64,000 nt of DNA from Streptomyces sp. R41 (GTDB taxonomy: Bacteria > Actinomycetota > Actinomycetes > Streptomycetales > Streptomycetaceae): positions 9,345,001-9,409,000 of the forward strand of contig NZ_CP163443.1 of the NCBI RefSeq assembly GCF_041053055.1, in the 5' to 3' direction. A model generated the notes under the pieces. It worked only from the letters and a program-made list of their open reading frames with translations, did not search any database and had not been told where the DNA came from. Positions 25,597-33,934 of the stretch are shown in pieces (position 1 is the stretch's first letter; the number at the start of each line of letters is the position of its first letter). The position numbers and the translations under genes are program-made.

Positions 25597-25731
25597 ATGG
25601 CTTGGAAGTAGGAAAATTTGGCGTCGGAGGGTGTTGTGAGGGGGAAGTGGTCTGATAAATATTCGTCCCGGTCGGTAGAGGGACCTCCGGCCACGCGTCC
25701 TGCTCGATCACGCTCAATGAGGAGCCGTCAG

Positions 25732-26808
25732 ATGGCCGGCAGAACAGTGCGGAACAGGCGAATCTCGTCGCGAGCGGTGCGTGCGGCGGCTGCGGCCGCC
25801 TGCGCGACCCTCGTGCTCGCGGCATGCGGCAGCACCAAGGACACCGTGGCCTCGGGCGGCGGGGGAGGCGGCGGTACCGGCAAGGTCGGGGTGATCCTGC
25901 CCCTGCTGACCTCGCCGTTCTGGCAGTCGTACAACGACTACGTACCGAAGATGGCGAAGTCCGAGGGCGTGGACGCGCTCAAGACCGTCAACTCCAACAG
26001 TGACCCGTCGCAGCAGATCACCGACATCAACAACCAGCTCAACCAGGGCGTGAAGGGCCTCGTCGTGGCCCCCCTGGACAGCGCCGCGATCGCCGCGGGC
26101 CTCGACCAGGCCGAGCGCAAGGGCGTGCCCGTGGTCGCCGTCGACGTGGCGCCCGAGAAGGGCAAGGTCGCCATGGTCGTACGGGCCAACAACGTCGCGT
26201 ACGGCGAGAAGGCCTGCGAGTACCTCGGCAAGCAGATCAGCTCCGGCAAGGTCGTGCAGATCATGGGCGACCTGGCCTCCGTCAACGGCCGTGAGCGCTC
26301 TGAGGCCTTCCGCTCCTGTGTGAAGAAGAACTACCCGAAGCTGAAGGTCCTGGAGATCCCCGCCAAGTGGGAGTCCGACACGGCGGCCTCCAAGCTGGAC
26401 ACCCTCCTGAACGCGAACCCCGACATCAAGGGCATCTACATGCAGGCGGGCGGCGTCTACCTCGCGCCCACCCTGCAGACCCTCAAGTCCAAGGGGATGC
26501 TCAAGAAGACCGGCCAGGCGGGCCACATCACGATCGTCTCGAACGACGGCATCCCGCAGGAGTTCGACGCCATCCGCAAGGGTGAGATCGACGCCACCGT
26601 CTCGCAGCCCGCCGACGCCTACGCCCGGTACGGCATGTACTACATCAAGGCCGCGATGCAGGGGAAGACGTTCAAGCCGGGCCCGACCGACCACGACTCC
26701 GAGATCGTCAAGCTGCCCAGCGGCATCCTGGAGGACCAGCTGCCCGCGCCGCTGGTGACGAAGGACAACGTGGACGACTCCAAGCTTTGGGGCAACACGG
26801 TCAAATGA
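25732..26808 (+). CDS. ABC monosaccharide-binding lipoprotein (CUT2), L-fucose likely
   Basis: ATG 25732 is preferred over 25717 because AGGAG lies 7 bases before it. A basic N terminus leads to a lipobox LAAC with Cys32 and a poly-glycine linker. The 358-residue product belongs to the RbsB-like (peripla_BP_4) group: GKVGVILPLLTSPFWQSYND, ITDINNQLNQGVKGLVVAPL, VVAVDVAPEKGK and IVSNDGIPQEFDAI. These bind single sugars. It is followed with a 4-bp overlap by an RbsA-type ATPase, a permease and the full L-fucose oxidation pathway, so free L-fucose is the inferred ligand. Confidence 0.9.
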   Translation: MAGRTVRNRRISSRAVRAAAAAACATLVLAACGSTKDTVASGGGGGGGTGKVGVILPLLTSPFWQSYNDYVPKMAKSEGVDALKTVNSNSDPSQQITDINNQLNQGVKGLVVAPLDSAAIAAGLDQAERKGVPVVAVDVAPEKGKVAMVVRANNVAYGEKACEYLGKQISSGKVVQIMGDLASVNGRERSEAFRSCVKKNYPKLKVLEIPAKWESDTAASKLDTLLNANPDIKGIYMQAGGVYLAPTLQTLKSKGMLKKTGQAGHITIVSNDGIPQEFDAIRKGEIDATVSQPADAYARYGMYYIKAAMQGKTFKPGPTDHDSEIVKLPSGILEDQLPAPLVTKDNVDDSKLWGNTVK

Positions 26809-28298
26809 GTACACCACTGGTGGAGGCGCGGGGGGTGGCCAAGCGGTACGGCCCCACCGTCGCCCTCCAAGACGGCCGACTCACCGTCCTGCCGGGCGAG
26901 TCGCACGCCCTCGTCGGCCGCAACGGCGCGGGCAAGTCCACCCTCGTCACCATCCTCACCGGCCTGCAGGCCCCCGACGAGGGCACGGTCCGCTTCGACG
27001 GCGAGCCCGCGCCCGCGCTCGCCGACCGCGACGCCTGGCGTCGCAAAGTTGCCTGCGTCTACCAGAAGCCCACCGTCGTACCGGAGTTGACGGTCGCCGA
27101 GAACCTCTTCATCAACCGGCAGCCGGTGGGCCGGGGCGGCTTCATCAGCTGGCGCCGGTTGAAGTCCCAGGCGGCCGAGGTCCTGGAGACCTGGGACGTG
27201 CGGGTGGACCCGGACGCGCGGACCGCCAACCTCAAGGTCGAGGATCGTCAAATGGTCGAGATCGCCCGGGCGTTGAGCTTCGGCGCCCGCTTCATCGTCC
27301 TCGACGAGCCGACCGCGCAGCTCGACAACCGTGAGATCGAGCGGCTCTTCACGCGGATGCGCGCACTCCAGGAGTCCGGCGTCACCTTCCTGTTCATCTC
27401 GCACCACCTCCAGGAGGTGTACGAGGTGTGCCAGACGGTGACGGTCCTGCGCGACGCTCGCTGGATCACCACCGCTCCGGTCGCCGAACTCCCGCGCCCG
27501 GCGCTGGTGGAGGCCATGGCGGGGGAGTCGATCGCCGAGCACACGGCCACGCGCGCGTCCGTGGCCGCGGACGCGCCGGTGATGCTCGACGTCGAGGGGC
27601 TGACCTCGGACGCGTACGACGGTATCGACCTCACCGTCCGCCGCGGCGAGGTCGTCGGTCTCGCCGGCTCCAGCGGCAGCGGCAAGATCGAGCTGGCCGA
27701 GTCGTTCGCGGGACTGCACACGCCGACCGGCGGCACCGCCCGACTCGACGGCGAGCGGCTCCCGTTCGGCGACGTACAGGCCGCGCTCAAAGCGGGCGTC
27801 GGCTGTGTCCCGCGCGACCGGCACGATCAGGGTCTCGTCGCCGCGATGAGCATCGGCGACAACACCACCATGAGCGTCCTGAACCGGCTCGGCAGCTACG
27901 GGTTCATCGGCACCGACCGCAAGCGCGGCTTCGCCACCGAGTTGATCGAACGCCTCGACATCCACACCGAGGGCCCCGAGCAGCCGGTCTCCGATCTGTC
28001 CGGAGGCAATGCGCAGAAGGTCGTCATGGCGCGCGCCCTCGCCTCGGACCCGCGCCTTCTCGTCCTCATCAACCCCACCGCGGGCGTCGACGTGAAGTCC
28101 AAGGAGTCCCTGCTCTCCCGCATGGACAGCGCCCGCGAGGACGGCACCGCCGTGCTCGTCGTCTCCGACGAACTCGACGACCTGCGCCGCTGCGACCGGG
28201 TTCTCGTCCTCTTCCACGGCCGCGTCGTCGCCGAGCACCCGGCGGGCTGGCACGACCACGAGCTGATCGCCTCCATCGAAGGAGTGGACCATGGCTGA
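26805..28298 (+). CDS. ABC sugar ATPase, RbsA-type with two nucleotide-binding domains
   Basis: The ATG at 26805 overlaps the upstream stop. The 497-residue protein has two fused ATPase domains. Domain 1 has Walker A GRNGAGKST (near residue 40) and Walker B IVLDEPTAQLD, but its signature is degenerate (LKVEDRQMVEIARAL). Domain 2 has a canonical signature (LSGGNAQKVVMARAL) but a weak Walker A (GSSGSGKIEL) and lacks the Walker B acid pair (LLVLINPTAGVD). So only one of the two composite ATP sites (domain 1 Walker motifs with domain 2 signature) looks competent, an asymmetry common in this subfamily and marked here. It powers monosaccharide, probably L-fucose, import. Confidence 0.92.
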   Translation: MSTPLVEARGVAKRYGPTVALQDGRLTVLPGESHALVGRNGAGKSTLVTILTGLQAPDEGTVRFDGEPAPALADRDAWRRKVACVYQKPTVVPELTVAENLFINRQPVGRGGFISWRRLKSQAAEVLETWDVRVDPDARTANLKVEDRQMVEIARALSFGARFIVLDEPTAQLDNREIERLFTRMRALQESGVTFLFISHHLQEVYEVCQTVTVLRDARWITTAPVAELPRPALVEAMAGESIAEHTATRASVAADAPVMLDVEGLTSDAYDGIDLTVRRGEVVGLAGSSGSGKIELAESFAGLHTPTGGTARLDGERLPFGDVQAALKAGVGCVPRDRHDQGLVAAMSIGDNTTMSVLNRLGSYGFIGTDRKRGFATELIERLDIHTEGPEQPVSDLSGGNAQKVVMARALASDPRLLVLINPTAGVDVKSKESLLSRMDSAREDGTAVLVVSDELDDLRRCDRVLVLFHGRVVAEHPAGWHDHELIASIEGVDHG

Positions 28299-29319
28299 CA
28301 CGAAGGCCCCGCCGGGTCAGGCCGCCCTGCGGCCGTCCAGGGGCGGCAGGACGAAGGCGGTACGCCTGCAGCAGGCGCGTGAACTCGCTCTGCTACCGGC
28401 GCTGGTATTGCTGATCGTGCTCGGCGCGGTGCTCAACGACTCGTTTTTCACCGAGGCCACGTTCATCTCCATCCTCGGCTCGTCCGCCGCCCTCGCGATG
28501 GTGGTTCTGGCCGAGTCATTGGTGCTCATCACCGGCAAGTTCGATCTCTCACTGGAGTCCGTGGTCGGCATCGCGCCGGCCGTCGGAGCGCTCCTCGTCC
28601 TGCCGACGTCCCAGTCCGGATGGGGCCTTGGACTTCCCGTCCCACTTGCGTTGCTGGCCATCCTCCTGGTGGGTGCCGGCATCGGTACCTTCAACGGCTT
28701 GCTCGTGGTGAAGCTCAAGTTGAACGCCTTCATCGTCACGCTTGCCATGCTGATCATCCTGCGCGGCCTCCTGGTCGGTGCCACCAAGGGCAAGACGCTC
28801 TTCGGCATGCCTGACGCGTTCTTCTCGCTCGCCACCACCACGTTCCTGCACGTTCCCATGTCGGCGTGGCTGGCCGCGGTGTCCTTCGCCGTCGCGGGAT
28901 TCCTGCTCAAATACCACCGTGTGGGGCGATCCTTGTACGCCATCGGCGGCAACCTGGAGGCGGCACGCGCGGCAGGCATCCGGGTGGACCGGATTCGGCT
29001 GGGTGTCTACGTCGTCGCAGGCGTGCTCGCGTCGATCGGCGGCGTCATGTACACGGGTTACGTCGGTGCGATCGGTGCCAACCAGGGCGAGAACATGATC
29101 TTCACCGTGTTTGCCGCCGCTGTCATCGGAGGCATCAGCCTCGACGGAGGCCGAGGCACCATGTTCGGGGCTCTCACCGGAGTTCTGCTGCTCGCCGTGG
29201 TCAAGACCATGCTCACCATGGCCCAGGTGCCGTCGTTCTGGATCGACGCCATCTACGGCGGAATCATCCTGGTCGCCCTCCTGATCGCCCGCGTGACCAC
29301 GGGCCGCGCCCAGGACTGA
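28291..29319 (+). CDS. ABC sugar permease, RbsC-like
   Basis: This 342-residue membrane protein starts 8 bp inside the ATPase gene. About eight to ten hydrophobic helices are visible, beginning LALLPALVLLIVLGAVLND. The conserved RbsC-family cytoplasmic segment RVGRSLYAIGGNLEAARAAG lies near residue 210, followed by GGVMYTGYVGAIGANQGENM and the last helices ending LIARVTTGR. It forms the homodimeric channel for the CUT2 importer with the preceding binding protein and ATPase. Codon use matches the neighbours. A 36-bp gap separates it from the catabolic genes, so all are probably one transcript. Confidence 0.9.
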   Translation: MADTKAPPGQAALRPSRGGRTKAVRLQQARELALLPALVLLIVLGAVLNDSFFTEATFISILGSSAALAMVVLAESLVLITGKFDLSLESVVGIAPAVGALLVLPTSQSGWGLGLPVPLALLAILLVGAGIGTFNGLLVVKLKLNAFIVTLAMLIILRGLLVGATKGKTLFGMPDAFFSLATTTFLHVPMSAWLAAVSFAVAGFLLKYHRVGRSLYAIGGNLEAARAAGIRVDRIRLGVYVVAGVLASIGGVMYTGYVGAIGANQGENMIFTVFAAAVIGGISLDGGRGTMFGALTGVLLLAVVKTMLTMAQVPSFWIDAIYGGIILVALLIARVTTGRAQD

Positions 29320-29355
29320 CTGTCGTCGCCTCTGTTACCGACCGAAAGGCCTCCC

Positions 29356-30711
29356 GTGTCCCCAACTGCCGCTCGCATCACCGCGGTCGACACCTACGAC
29401 ATCCGTTTCCCCACCTCGCGCGAGCTCGACGGCTCCGACGCGATGAACCCGGACCCCGACTACTCGGCGGCGTACGTCGTGCTGCGCACCGACGCCGCCG
29501 ACTTCCCCGAGGGGCACGGCTTCACCTTCACCATCGGGCGGGGCAATGATGTCCAGGTCGCCGCGATCGACGCGCTGCGGGGGCATGTGATCGGACGGTC
29601 CGTCGACGAGCTGTGCGCCGACCCCGGTTCCCTCGGCCGCGACCTGATCGGTGACAGCCAGCTGCGCTGGCTCGGACCCGAGAAGGGCGTGATGCACATG
29701 GCGATCGGCGCCGTAGTCAACGCCGTATGGGATCTGGCCGCCAAACGCGCGCACAAGCCGCTGTGGCAGCTGCTCGCCGACGCCGAGCCGGAATGGCTGG
29801 TACGCCAGGTCGACTTCCGCTACATCACGGACGCGCTGACGCCGCAAGAGGCGTTGGACCTGCTGCGGCGGGGCAAGCAGGGGGCCACCGAACGCGCCGC
29901 GACTCTGGGGGCACAGGGCTTCCCGGCGTACACCACCTCGCCCGGCTGGCTCGGCTACAGCGACGAGAAACTCACCCGGCTCGCCGCCGAGGCCGTCGCC
30001 GACGGCTTCACACAGATCAAGCTGAAGGTGGGCGCGGACCTGGCGGACGACGTACGCCGCTGCCGTGTCGCCCGCTCCGTGGTCGGCCCGGACATCCGCA
30101 TCGCCATCGACGCCAACCAGCGCTGGAACGTCGACGAGGCGATCACCTGGACCAAGGCGCTCGCCGAGTTCCAGCCCTACTGGATCGAGGAGCCGACGAG
30201 CCCCGACGACGTCCTCGGCCACGCCACCGTCCGCAGGGCCGTCGCCCCGGTCAAGGTCGCCACCGGCGAGCACGTGCAGAACCGCATCATCTTCAAGCAG
30301 CTGCTCCAGGCCGGCGCCATCGACGTCCTGCAGATCGACGCGGCCCGCGTCGGCGGCGTCAACGAGAACCTCGCCATCCTGCTCCTCGCGGCCAAGTTCG
30401 GCGTGCCCGTCTGCCCGCACGCCGGAGGCGTCGGGCTGTGCGAACTCGTCCAGCACCTCTCGATGTTCGACTTCGTGGCGCTGTCCGGAACCACCGACGA
30501 CCGGGTCATCGAATACGTCGACCACCTGCACGACCACTTCCGCGACCCGGTGGTGATCCGCGAGGGTCACTACATGGCACCCTCCACGCCGGGCTTCTCG
30601 TCGACCATGCGGCCCGAGTCCATCGCGGAGTTCACCTACCCCGGCGGTACCTTCTGGGCCGCCGATCTCGCCCAGCAGGCTCTCACCGACCAGAAGGGGG
30701 AAGCGGCATGA
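29356..30711 (+). CDS. L-fuconate dehydratase (enolase superfamily)
   Basis: GTG 29356 follows GAAAGG. The 451-residue enzyme dehydrates L-fuconate to 2-keto-3-deoxy-L-fuconate, the third catabolic step of the oxidative fucose pathway. The sequence shows the mandelate-racemase-type barrel: Lys in QIKLKVG, metal ligands in [14 protein letters not shown] and KVATGEHV, and the histidine in [13 protein letters not shown]. The N-terminal capping region [20 protein letters not shown] is characteristic of fuconate dehydratases. The length matches them (about 430-450). Downstream genes supply the rest of the same pathway with 4-bp overlaps. Confidence 0.93.
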   Translation: MSPTAARITAVDTYDIRFPTSRELDGSDAMNPDPDYSAAYVVLRTDAADFPEGHGFTFTIGRGNDVQVAAIDALRGHVIGRSVDELCADPGSLGRDLIGDSQLRWLGPEKGVMHMAIGAVVNAVWDLAAKRAHKPLWQLLADAEPEWLVRQVDFRYITDALTPQEALDLLRRGKQGATERAATLGAQGFPAYTTSPGWLGYSDEKLTRLAAEAVADGFTQIKLKVGADLADDVRRCRVARSVVGPDIRIAIDANQRWNVDEAITWTKALAEFQPYWIEEPTSPDDVLGHATVRRAVAPVKVATGEHVQNRIIFKQLLQAGAIDVLQIDAARVGGVNENLAILLLAAKFGVPVCPHAGGVGLCELVQHLSMFDFVALSGTTDDRVIEYVDHLHDHFRDPVVIREGHYMAPSTPGFSSTMRPESIAEFTYPGGTFWAADLAQQALTDQKGEAA

Positions 30712-31481
30712 CGGACGCTCAGGGCGCTCAGGACTTCGAGGGACTCAAGGCGCTGGTGACCGGCGGCGCCTCCGGCATCGGCCGGGCCACCGCCGACCTC
30801 CTCGCCGCGCGCGGCGCGCAGGTCGCCGTCCTCGACCTCGACCCTTCCTCGGTCGAGAAGCCGCTGCTCGGCTACCGTGCCGACGTCACCGACGACGCGT
30901 CCGTACGCTCGGCGGTGGCCGCGGCGGTCGCGGACCTCGGCGGCCTCGACGTACTGATCAACAACGCGGGCATCGGCGCCCAGGGCACCGTCGAGGACAA
31001 CGACGACGAGCAGTGGCACCGGGTCCTGGACGTCAACGTCCTCGGCATGGTCCGTACGGCCCGCGCCGCCCTGCCCCGGCTGCGCGAGTCCGCGCACGCG
31101 GCCATCGTGAACACCTGCTCCATCGCCGCCACCGCGGGCCTGCCCCAGCGCGCCCTGTACTCGGCTTCCAAGGGCGCAGTCCTCTCGCTCACCCTGGCCA
31201 TGGCCGCCGACCACGTCCGAGAGGGCATCCGCGTGAACTGCGTGAACCCCGGAACGGTCGACACGCCCTGGGTCGGCCGCCTGCTCGACGCGGCGCCCGA
31301 CCCGGTCGCCGAACGCGCCGCGCTGGAGGCCCGCCAGCCCACCGGCCGCCTCGTCTCGGCAGCCGAAGTCGCGGGTGCCATCGCCTACTTGGCGAGCCCG
31401 CTGTCCGCAGCGACCACCGGCACCGCGCTCGCCGTCGACGGCGGCATGCAGGGTCTGCGCCTGCGCCCGGTGGGCCAGTGA
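30708..31481 (+). CDS. SDR dehydrogenase, 2-keto-3-deoxy-L-fuconate dehydrogenase likely
   Basis: The 257-residue short-chain dehydrogenase has the NAD-binding TGGASGIG near residue 19, the aspartate VLDLDPSS that selects NAD over NADP, the NNAG motif, and the catalytic Ser-Tyr-Lys set in NTCSIAA and YSASKGA. The C-terminal AVDGGMQGL is standard. In the fucose pathway an SDR oxidises 2-keto-3-deoxy-L-fuconate to the diketo acid; position right after the dehydratase supports that. Some organisms use an SDR as the first L-fucose dehydrogenase instead, so the two redox roles of this gene and the next could be swapped. It overlaps both neighbours by 4 bp. Confidence 0.85.
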   Translation: MTDAQGAQDFEGLKALVTGGASGIGRATADLLAARGAQVAVLDLDPSSVEKPLLGYRADVTDDASVRSAVAAAVADLGGLDVLINNAGIGAQGTVEDNDDEQWHRVLDVNVLGMVRTARAALPRLRESAHAAIVNTCSIAATAGLPQRALYSASKGAVLSLTLAMAADHVREGIRVNCVNPGTVDTPWVGRLLDAAPDPVAERAALEARQPTGRLVSAAEVAGAIAYLASPLSAATTGTALAVDGGMQGLRLRPVGQ

Positions 31482-32464
31482 GCACGCTCGGCAGCAGCGG
31501 CGTCGAGGTCAGCGAGCTGTCCTTCGGCGCCGCGGGCATCGGCAACCTGTTCACCGCGGTCACCGACGAGCAGGCGTACGAGGCGGTCGAGGCGGCCTGG
31601 GCGGGAGGCATCCGCTACTTCGACACCGCGCCGCACTACGGCATCGGGCTCTCCGAGCGGCGCCTCGGGGCGGCCCTGCGTGAGCGGCCCCGCGCCGAGT
31701 ACACCGTCTCCACCAAGGTGGGCCGCCTCCTGGAGCCCACGGACGCGGGCGGCGACGATCTGGCCGACGGCTTCGCCGTGCCCGCCACGCACCGCCGCGT
31801 CTGGGACTTCAGCGCGGACGGCGTACGACGCAGCCTGGACGCCAGCCTCGAGAGGCTCGGCCTCGACCGGGTGGACGTCGTCTACCTGCACGACCCGGAC
31901 GACCACGCCGAGCAGGCCTTCCGCGAGGGCTACCCCGCCCTGGAGAAGCTCCGCTCGGAAGGCGTGGTCGGCGCGATCGGCGCCGGCATGAACCAGGCCG
32001 AGATGCTCACCCGCTTCGTCCGCGAGACGGACGTCGACGTGGTGCTGTGCGCGGGCCGCTACACACTGCTCGACCACCGGGCGCTGACCGAGCTGTTGCC
32101 CGACGCCCAGGAGCGCGGTACGTCCGTCGTGATCGGCGGTGCCTTCAACTCCGGTCTGCTGGCCGACCCGCGGCCGGGAGCGACGTTCAACTACAGCGCC
32201 GCGCCAGCCGAGTTGCTCGAACGGGCCCTGCGCCTGAAGGCTGTCGCCGAGCGGCACGGCACCACGCTGCGCGCCGCCGCCCTGACCTTCCCGGCCGCCC
32301 ACCCGGCCGTCGCGAGCGTGCTGGTCGGTGCCCGCTCGGCGGACGAAGTCCGCGACTGTGTACGGCAGTTCGCGAAGCCGGTGCCCTTGGAGTTCTGGGT
32401 GGAACTGCTCGCGGAAGGACTGCTGCCCGCCGCTGCCCCCGTACCCGTACAGGAGCCGTCATGA
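31478..32464 (+). CDS. Aldo-keto reductase, L-fucose 1-dehydrogenase likely
   Basis: GTG 31478 overlaps the SDR stop. The 328-residue protein is an AKR barrel with the active-site tyrosine in YFDTAPHYGIGLSERRLG, the STKVGRLLEP lysine strand, VVYLHDPDDHAE histidine region, and cofactor-binding end LVGARSADEVRDCV. The insert WDFSADGVRRSLDASLERLG and overall length match D-threo-aldose/L-fucose 1-dehydrogenases, which oxidise L-fucose to L-fucono-1,5-lactone. It is placed between the SDR and the mutarotase and lactonase genes, fitting the first catabolic step. Confidence 0.87.
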   Translation: MSTLGSSGVEVSELSFGAAGIGNLFTAVTDEQAYEAVEAAWAGGIRYFDTAPHYGIGLSERRLGAALRERPRAEYTVSTKVGRLLEPTDAGGDDLADGFAVPATHRRVWDFSADGVRRSLDASLERLGLDRVDVVYLHDPDDHAEQAFREGYPALEKLRSEGVVGAIGAGMNQAEMLTRFVRETDVDVVLCAGRYTLLDHRALTELLPDAQERGTSVVIGGAFNSGLLADPRPGATFNYSAAPAELLERALRLKAVAERHGTTLRAAALTFPAAHPAVASVLVGARSADEVRDCVRQFAKPVPLEFWVELLAEGLLPAAAPVPVQEPS

Positions 32465-32775
32465 GAGTCGCGCTGCACACCAAGGTCCGCGCGGACCGTG
32501 TCGCCGAATACGAGGCCGCGCACCGCGAGGTCCCGGCCGAGCTGACCGCCGCGATCCGCGCGGCCGGAGCCACCTCCTGGACGATCTGGCGCAGCGGGAC
32601 CGATCTCTTCCACGTCCTGGAGTGCGAGGACTACGGGCGGATGCTCGCCGAACTGGAGAAACTGCCGGTCAACATCGCCTGGCAGGCCCGCATGGCCGAA
32701 CTCCTCGACGTCGTCCACGACTACTCCGACGAGGGCGCGGACGCCGGTCTGCCGGTCGTGTGGGAGCTGCCGTGA
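32461..32775 (+). CDS. L-rhamnose/L-fucose mutarotase family protein
   Basis: The 104-residue protein starts within the AKR stop (ATGA). It has the ferredoxin-like dimeric alpha/beta fold of the RhaM family: an N-terminal strand MRVALHTKVRADRVAEYEAA, a helix with HREVPAELTAAIRAAG, and the conserved TIWRSGTDLFHVLECEDYGR and NIAWQARMAELLDVV. Family members interconvert alpha and beta anomers of 6-deoxy-hexoses. In this operon it would supply the beta-L-fucose anomer to the dehydrogenase. It is RhaM-like rather than FucU-like in sequence. It overlaps the lactonase start by 4 bp. Confidence 0.9.
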   Translation: MRVALHTKVRADRVAEYEAAHREVPAELTAAIRAAGATSWTIWRSGTDLFHVLECEDYGRMLAELEKLPVNIAWQARMAELLDVVHDYSDEGADAGLPVVWELP

Positions 32776-33611
32776 GCGTGGACGCGCACCACCATGTGTG
32801 GGACCTCTCCGTCCGCGACCAGGACTGGATCACGGGACCCGAACTCCAGCCCCTGCGACGGAACTTCACCCTCGCGGATCTCGAGCCGCGGGCGCGGGAC
32901 GCCGGGTTCGACCGCACGGTCCTGGTGCAGACGATCACCGTCCCGCAGGAGACCCCCGAGTTCCTCGCCCTCGCGGCGGAGAGCGAGCTGGTGGCGGGGG
33001 TGGTGGGATGGAGCGACCTGACCCGCCCGGACGTGGCCGACGAGCTGGCACGGCTGCGGGAGCTGCCGGGCGGCGCGTACCTCAAGGGCATCCGACACCA
33101 GGTCCAGGGCGAGCCCGACCCCGAATGGCTGCTGCGCCCGGACGTACGCCGGGGGCTTGCCGCCGTGGCCGAAGCGGGGCTCGTCTACGACCTGGTCGTC
33201 GTACCGCACCAGCTCCCGGCCTGCGCCAAGGCCGCCGCCGCCCTGCCCGAACTCACCTTCGTCCTGGACCACTTGGGCAAGCCGCCGATCGCGTCGGGCG
33301 ACCTCGAACCATGGGCGTCGGACATCCGAGCGCTCGCCGCACTTCCCAACACCGTGTGCAAACTCTCGGGCATGGTCACCGAGGCCGACCCCGCAGCCTG
33401 GACGACCGACACACTGCGCCCGTACGCCGACACGGTTCTGGAGGCCTTCGGCCCCGGCCGCCTGATGTTCGGCTCCGACTGGCCGGTCTGCACGCTGGCG
33501 GCGACGTACGGCAAAGTCGTCCGCACCGCCGGGGAGTTGACGGCCGGTCTCGGTGACGCCGAGAGGGAGGCCGTCTTCGCCGGCACCGCCACCCGCGTCT
33601 ACGGCATCTGA
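32772..33611 (+). CDS. L-fuconolactone hydrolase (amidohydrolase family)
   Basis: GTG 32772 overlaps the mutarotase stop. The 279-residue barrel enzyme shows the amidohydrolase metal motif DAHHHVWD at residues 4-11, KGIRHQVQGEPDPEWL, the histidine strand LDHLGKPPI and the C-terminal catalytic aspartate in FGSDWPVCTL. These fit the COG3618 lactonases that open L-fucono-1,5-lactone to L-fuconate (second catabolic step). It is the last gene of the fucose operon. No aldolase or diketo-acid hydrolase follows, so the final cleavage must be encoded elsewhere. Confidence 0.9.
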   Translation: MSVDAHHHVWDLSVRDQDWITGPELQPLRRNFTLADLEPRARDAGFDRTVLVQTITVPQETPEFLALAAESELVAGVVGWSDLTRPDVADELARLRELPGGAYLKGIRHQVQGEPDPEWLLRPDVRRGLAAVAEAGLVYDLVVVPHQLPACAKAAAALPELTFVLDHLGKPPIASGDLEPWASDIRALAALPNTVCKLSGMVTEADPAAWTTDTLRPYADTVLEAFGPGRLMFGSDWPVCTLAATYGKVVRTAGELTAGLGDAEREAVFAGTATRVYGI

Positions 33612-33934
33612 CCCTCGCCCCCTGCGGCCCCTGCCGTGCCGCACACGGCGAGGGCGGCGGCGCGCCGTGCGGCGACGTGTGCACCGGGTCACGTCGCACG
33701 CCTCCGGGCGCGGCTGCCGGCCCAGGCGCTCGACGACAGCGGACACGACCGCGGTGGACTGGACCGGGCCTGCGGAGTCCTCGGCGTCGCTCGGCCCGCA
33801 CCCTGCTCCTGCCCTGGTACCTGTCCACCAGTCTCGACCCGGGCCGGCGGACCGGAGACGTTCCCGTCACTGCCGCCCTGGCCGGCCGGCTGGTCGACCC
33901 GCACCGGGCGGTACGTGGACCTCCGGGGAGCCGT
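33612..33934. other. Gap of unclear content
   Basis: These 323 bases lie between the lactonase stop and the convergent lipase-maturation gene. Several short frames are open but none has a convincing start or known motif, and none is clearly better than the others. A decayed gene is possible. Confidence 0.3.
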
